A DNA stretch of 50,692 bases from Pseudomonadota bacterium (GTDB lineage: Bacteria > Pseudomonadota > Alphaproteobacteria > Sphingomonadales > Sphingomonadaceae). Made by a program: the position numbers and the translations under genes. Shown piece after piece: positions 46,871 through 50,692 of this stretch. The stretch is taken from the NCBI GenBank assembly GCA_023424095.1, contig JAFAEG010000145.1, forward strand, positions 1 to 50,692, given 5' to 3'. Position 1 is the first letter of the stretch; each line of letters starts with the position of its first letter. The notes beneath the pieces are model-generated. The model did no database searches. It was given only the letters and a program-made list of their open reading frames with translations, and was not told the origin of the DNA.

Positions 46871-47959
46871 CTAAGCCAGGCTGACCCGACCGCCCGCGTG
46901 GCGCTCCAGCCGGCCGGCCAGTTCCAGTTCCAGCAATACCGTCTGCACGATGGCAGGCGGCAGGGCGCTCTGGCGGATCAGTTCGTCGACCGGCACCGCG
47001 ACCGGGCCGAGCAGGTCGATGACCGCATTGCGTTCTGTATCCTCCGCGTCGGCCGGGACCGGATCGCTGGTGAAGCCGTCGCGCCGCGCCGCGACCGCGC
47101 CCGGGTGGATCGGGGCGAGCGCTTCCAGCACGTCGTCGGCATTCTGCACGAGCGTGGCACCGTCGCGGATCAACAGATTGCAGCCCTGCGCGCGCGGATC
47201 GAGCGGGGAGCCGGGCACGGCCATCACCTCCCTGCCCTGCTCCGCCGCCAGCCGGGCGGTGATTAGCGAGCCGGACTTTGGCGCCGCCTCGACCACCACC
47301 GTCCCGGCCGCGAGCCCGGCGATGATGCGGTTGCGATAGGGGAAATGGCGGGAGCGCGGTTCGGTCCCCGGCGGCTGTTCGGCCACGAGCAGGCCGTGTT
47401 CGGCCACCGCCGCCTGCCGCGCCTCATTTTCGGGCGGATAGACCACGTCGATGCCGCCCGCGATCACGCCGATCGTGCCGGTGGCAAGCGCGCCGTCATG
47501 GGCGGCGCTGTCGATCCCGCGCGCCAGCCCCGACACCACCATTGCGCCGCGCTCGCCCAGCGCCTGCGCCAAGATGCGGGCGAAGCGGCAGGCGGCGGCG
47601 GACGCGTTGCGCGCGCCGACCATGGCGATGCATTGCCGCTTCAGAAGCGCCACATCGCCCTTCACGATCAGGGCCGGCGGGGCGGAGTCGACCTGGGCGA
47701 GCAGATCCGGATAATCGCTTTCGCCGAGAAACAGATAAGACGCGCCAAAGGCCGCGACCTGGGCCATTTCGCGCTCGATCGCCGCCCGTTCTGCGAGGCG
47801 CGGTGCGCGCCCACCGCCGCGCGCAGCCAGATCGGGGATCGCCGCCAGCGCGCGTTCGGCCGAGCCGAAGCGGGCGATCAGCTGCGCGTAAGTGATCGGC
47901 CCGATATTGTCCGAGCGGATCAGCCGAAGCCGATGCGCCGCGTCGGACGGCAGGCTCAT
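46871..47959 (-). CDS. dprA: DNA-processing protein DprA
   Basis: 362 residues from the ATG at 47959, overlapping the plsY stop (ATGA). The Rossmann fold is complete: CIAMVGARNAS, VSGLARGIDSAAHDGAL, GGIDVVYPPEN, FPYRNRIIAGL, and VVEAAPKSGSLITARLAAEQGREVMAVPG. A short N-terminal SAM-like helix pair and a C-terminal winged helix (LLELELAGRLERHAGGRVSL) complete it. DprA protects incoming single-stranded DNA and loads RecA in transformation. Conserved upstream of topA, though here the crystallin gene is between. Confidence 0.94.
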   Translation of the reverse strand: MSLPSDAAHRLRLIRSDNIGPITYAQLIARFGSAERALAAIPDLAARGGGRAPRLAERAAIEREMAQVAAFGASYLFLGESDYPDLLAQVDSAPPALIVKGDVALLKRQCIAMVGARNASAAACRFARILAQALGERGAMVVSGLARGIDSAAHDGALATGTIGVIAGGIDVVYPPENEARQAAVAEHGLLVAEQPPGTEPRSRHFPYRNRIIAGLAAGTVVVEAAPKSGSLITARLAAEQGREVMAVPGSPLDPRAQGCNLLIRDGATLVQNADDVLEALAPIHPGAVAARRDGFTSDPVPADAEDTERNAVIDLLGPVAVPVDELIRQSALPPAIVQTVLLELELAGRLERHAGGRVSLA

Positions 47960-48603
47960 GCCGGGTCGGGCTCCGGATCGACGTCGTCCTTCTTCGCGCC
48001 GATCTTCGGTTCGGTGCCGGCGATAAGCCGCTGGATGTTGCCGCGATGCTTCCAGCCGATCAGCAGCGCGATCGGAACGAAGAGGATCGCCAGATCGAAC
48101 GCATCTAGAAAATAAGCGAAGACCGGCGTCATTCCGACCGCCGCAAGCGCGCCCGCGGAGGAATAACGGGTCATGAAGGCGACGCTCAGCCAGACGAAGG
48201 CGGCAAGCAGGCCGAGCGGCCACCAGAGCGCGAAGGCGATGCCGAAGAAGGTCGCGACCCCCTTCCCGCCCCTGAAGCCCAGCCAGATTGGGTAGCAATG
48301 GCCGACCAGCACGGCGGCGGCGGCGACATGTTCCAGCCACCACGGATTGCCGGCTAGCCAGCGGACCAGCAAAACCGCCGCAATGCCCTTGCCCGCGTCC
48401 AGCAACAGGGTCGCGGCGGCCAGGCCCTTATTGCCGGTCCGAAGCACATTGGTCGCGCCGATATTGCCGGAGCCGATCGCGCGGACATCGCCAAGGCCGG
48501 CGGCGCGAGTCAGCAGCAGGCCGAACGGGATCGAGCCGAGCAGATAAGCAAGCACAGCCACGATCGCGGCCAGTGCATATGGCGATTCCAGAAGCTGCCC
48601 CAT
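47956..48603 (-). CDS. plsY: Acyl-phosphate:glycerol-3-phosphate acyltransferase PlsY
   Basis: 215 residues with five to six transmembrane segments. Motif 1 GSIPFGLLLTRAAGLGDVRAIGSGNIGATNVLRTG, the GHCYPIWLGFRGGKGVAT segment (motif 2 and the catalytic residues) and the later GWKHRGNIQRLIAGTE motif 3 are present. It transfers acyl groups from acyl-phosphate to glycerol-3-phosphate, the first step of phospholipid synthesis. The C-terminal extension (about 15 residues of acidic and basic mix) is longer than usual. First gene of the plsY-dprA block. Confidence 0.95.
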   Translation of the reverse strand: MGQLLESPYALAAIVAVLAYLLGSIPFGLLLTRAAGLGDVRAIGSGNIGATNVLRTGNKGLAAATLLLDAGKGIAAVLLVRWLAGNPWWLEHVAAAAVLVGHCYPIWLGFRGGKGVATFFGIAFALWWPLGLLAAFVWLSVAFMTRYSSAGALAAVGMTPVFAYFLDAFDLAILFVPIALLIGWKHRGNIQRLIAGTEPKIGAKKDDVDPEPDPA

Positions 48604-48650
48604 CGCCGCCTGCCTAGCCGATGCGCGGATGCGGCGCTACGGCGCTGCGC

Positions 48651-49448
48651 ATGGCCGCGCATCGCCCCATTCTGATCTTCGATTCCGGCGTTGGCGGCCT
48701 GTCGGTGGCCGGCGCGATCCGCGCTTTGCTCCCCACTGCGCCTTTGGTCTATGCCGCCGACAGCGCGGGCTTTCCTTATGGCACCAAGCCGCCCGAACTG
48801 ATCGCGGCGCGCGTTCCCGCTCTGCTCGGCCGCCTCGCCGAACGCCACGACCCGGACCTGATCGTCATCGCCTGCAACACCGCCTCGACCATCGCGCTGG
48901 ATGCGGTGCGCTTCGCCCTCGATCTGCCGGTGGTCGGCACCGTACCCGCGATCAAGCCCGCCGCCGCTTTGTCAAAGACACGCGCGATCGCCGTGCTCGG
49001 CACCGATGCGACGGTGGTGCAGCCCTATGTCGACAAGCTCGCAGCCCAGTTTGCCAGCGACTGCCTGGTCATCCGCCACGGCTCGGCCGAGCTGGTCGAA
49101 CTGGCCGAGGCGAAATTGCGCGGCGAGCAGGTGGACCCGGCCCGTTACCGCGCCATCATGCAGGCGGTGCTCGCCAGGCCAGGCGGCGAGCGGGTCGACA
49201 CCGTCGTCCTGGCCTGCACCCATTTCCCCTTGCTCCAGGCCGAGCTGGAACAGGCCGCGCCCCGGCCGCTCGCCTTCGTCGACGGCAAGGAAGGCATTGC
49301 GCGGCGAGTCGCCTTCCTGAGCCGCGACAGGGTCTGGCCCGAGACGGCCGGCGAGGGTATCGCGCTGTTCACGGGACGGGACACCAATCTCGACGCCTAT
49401 CGCCGCGCTTTCGTCGATTACGGGTTTACCCGGATGGAACGGCTTTGA
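48651..49448 (+). CDS. murI: Glutamate racemase
   Basis: 265 residues from the ATG at 48651; the open frame to 48621 is a weaker choice. The catalytic cysteines C75 (VIACNTAST) and C189 (LACTHFPLL) and the acid FDSGVGG (D11) are intact. It makes D-glutamate for peptidoglycan. It is divergent from plsY across 47 bases. No strong ribosome binding site is visible. Followed by hemA after 84 bases. Confidence 0.95.
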   Translation: MAAHRPILIFDSGVGGLSVAGAIRALLPTAPLVYAADSAGFPYGTKPPELIAARVPALLGRLAERHDPDLIVIACNTASTIALDAVRFALDLPVVGTVPAIKPAAALSKTRAIAVLGTDATVVQPYVDKLAAQFASDCLVIRHGSAELVELAEAKLRGEQVDPARYRAIMQAVLARPGGERVDTVVLACTHFPLLQAELEQAAPRPLAFVDGKEGIARRVAFLSRDRVWPETAGEGIALFTGRDTNLDAYRRAFVDYGFTRMERL

Positions 49449-49532
49449 TTGGCCGCATTAATTGAGAATCGTTCTCGCTCGCCTTTCGCGGTCTCCTTCC
49501 GCTATGAGGCGGCGGGGCTTAAGGACCGAATA

Positions 49533-50692
49533 GTGGATTATCAGCGCATCTTCGCGGACGCGATCGACCGGCTTCACGCCGAGGGCCGTTACCGCGTGTT
49601 CATCGATATCTTGCGGAACAAGGGCGCCTTCCCCAACGCGCGCTGCTTCGCCGGCCACAATGGGCCGAAGCCGATCACCGTGTGGTGCTCGAACGATTAT
49701 CTCGCCATGGGCCAGCATCCCAAGGTGATCGCGGCGATGGAAGAGGCGCTGCACGATGTCGGCGCCGGCTCCGGCGGCACGCGCAATATTTCCGGCAACA
49801 GCCATTATCATATCGAGCTGGAATCCGAGCTTGCCGATCTGCACGGCAAGGAAGGCGCCCTGCTCTTCACCTCGGGCTATGTCTCGAACGAGGCGACGCT
49901 CTCCACGCTCGCCAAATTGCTGCCCGGCTGCATCATCTTCTCCGACGCGCTGAACCACGCGTCGATGATCGCCGGGATCAAGAATTCCGGCTGCGAGAAG
50001 CAGGTCTTCCGCCACAACGATCTGGAGCATCTCGAGGAATTGCTCGCCGCGGCGCCGGCCGACGCGCCGAAGCTGATCGCCTTCGAAAGCGTCTATTCGA
50101 TGGACGGCGACATCGCGCCGATCGCCGAAATCTGCGACCTGGCCGAGAAATATGGCGCGCTGACCTATCTCGATGAAGTCCACGCGGTCGGGATGTACGG
50201 CGCGCGCGGCGGCGGCATTTCGGAGCGCGACGAGGTCGCCCACCGGCTCGACCTGATCGAAGGCACGCTGGGCAAGGCGTTCGGCGTGATGGGTGGCTAT
50301 GTCGCGGCGTCGAAGAACATCATCGACGTGATCCGCTCCTATGCCCCCGGCTTCATCTTCACCACCTCGCTCTCGCCGGTGCTGGTTGCCGGCGCGCTCG
50401 CCAGCGTGAAGCATCTGAAGGCCTCCAGCGCCGAGCGCGAGGGCCAGCAGGCGTCCGCGGCGAAGCTGAAGGCGATCCTGTCCGACGCCGGCCTGCCGGT
50501 GATGGCCACCGAGACGCACATCGTGCCGTTGATGGTCGGCGATCCGGTGCAGGCGAAGCGGATCAGCGACATCCTGCTCGCCGAATATGGCGTCTACGTG
50601 CAGCCGATCAATTATCCGACCGTGCCGCGCGGCCCGGAGCGGCTGCGCTTCACCCCCCGCCCCGCCCCTGACGACGCGGTGATGCGCGCACG
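49533..50692 (+). CDS. hemA: 5-Aminolevulinate synthase (3' end outside window)
   Basis: The frame is open from the GTG at 49533 to the window end, 386 codons; AAGGA lies seven bases upstream. It starts VDYQRIFADAIDRLHAEGRY, with GRYRVFIDILRNKGAFP, the glycine-rich GAGSGGTRNISGNSHYH and the PLP lysine K248 in GTLGKAFGVMGGY, which matches the position in Rhodobacter ALAS. It condenses glycine and succinyl-CoA (Shemin/C4 route), so the organism makes haem the alphaproteobacterial way. It is not listed as a closed ORF because it has no stop codon in the window. Confidence 0.96.
   Translation, partial: MDYQRIFADAIDRLHAEGRYRVFIDILRNKGAFPNARCFAGHNGPKPITVWCSNDYLAMGQHPKVIAAMEEALHDVGAGSGGTRNISGNSHYHIELESELADLHGKEGALLFTSGYVSNEATLSTLAKLLPGCIIFSDALNHASMIAGIKNSGCEKQVFRHNDLEHLEELLAAAPADAPKLIAFESVYSMDGDIAPIAEICDLAEKYGALTYLDEVHAVGMYGARGGGISERDEVAHRLDLIEGTLGKAFGVMGGYVAASKNIIDVIRSYAPGFIFTTSLSPVLVAGALASVKHLKASSAEREGQQASAAKLKAILSDAGLPVMATETHIVPLMVGDPVQAKRISDILLAEYGVYVQPINYPTVPRGPERLRFTPRPAPDDAVMRA

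Noticed and set aside
1..50692. tRNA, rRNA, CRISPR or prophage genes
   Set aside because: I scanned intergenic stretches for T-loop-like motifs, repeat-spacer arrays and integrase or transposase motifs and found none; short RNA genes without strong motifs could be missed.

Overview
The window is high-GC DNA from an alphaproteobacterium, most likely of the Sphingomonadales (Sphingomonas/Sphingosinicella type). This rests on an ALAS-type hemA (C4 haem route), the ubiE-ubiB-coaBC-dut cluster set divergently against mutM-rpsT-dnaA, a timA/secB divergent pair, GANTC sites upstream of dnaA, and dispersed palindromic repeats of the kind common in sphingomonads. Almost all of it is chromosomal housekeeping DNA. 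I found no prophage, transposase, CRISPR array, rRNA or tRNA.

Layout. 1-7.1 kb: end of a TonB-like gene, small membrane and secreted proteins, a GFA-family protein, an ABC1/UbiB-type kinase paralogue and a UvrD/PcrA helicase carrying an in-frame palindromic insertion. 7-16 kb: a likely truncated PspA-like gene, a secreted ricin-B protein, a GreA/B factor with a small HTH partner, a YaiI-family protein, infA with a long structured leader, two small conserved-looking ORFs, an alpha/beta hydrolase, an MFS exporter, cysK and an AraC regulator broken by an in-frame amber codon. 16-28.6 kb, all minus strand except one cupin gene: a lipoprotein, comM, dapE, a SUKH-like gene with a probable frameshift, GNAT, GST, then the classic engB-yidC-yidD-rnpA-rpmH cluster, a small membrane protein, smr, mltA and timA. 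28.8-34.6 kb, plus strand: secB, murJ, trpS, a DUF4136-like lipoprotein, an unlisted 51-residue ORF and an HD-GYP protein. 34.6-37.6 kb, minus: dnaA, rpsT, mutM. 37.7-43.0 kb, plus: ubiE, ubiB, a ccdAB toxin-antitoxin pair, coaBC, dut and a MoeB/ThiF-like gene. 43-48.6 kb, minus: FKBP lipoprotein, topA, a beta/gamma-crystallin-like secreted protein, dprA, plsY. 48.6 kb to the end, plus: murI and the 5' part of hemA.

How the genes work together. The rpmH-rnpA-yidD-yidC-engB block couples ribosome and RNase P synthesis to membrane protein insertion. secB, murJ, mltA, murI and dapE serve export and the cell wall. dnaA, topA, dut, mutM, dprA and uvrD serve DNA replication and repair. ubiE/ubiB, coaBC, cysK and hemA supply cofactors and amino acids.

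The points I find most worth a second look are the ccdAB module placed inside the ubiB-coaBC junction, with a palindromic operator over its -10 box and possibly leaderless translation; terminator-like hairpins that sit between promoter and start codon of rpmH and rpsT (and in front of infA and two small ORFs); the palindromic insertion translated within UvrD; a 51-residue ORF with weak NepR-like features; and several broken genes. I did not find evidence for a wholly new multi-gene system.
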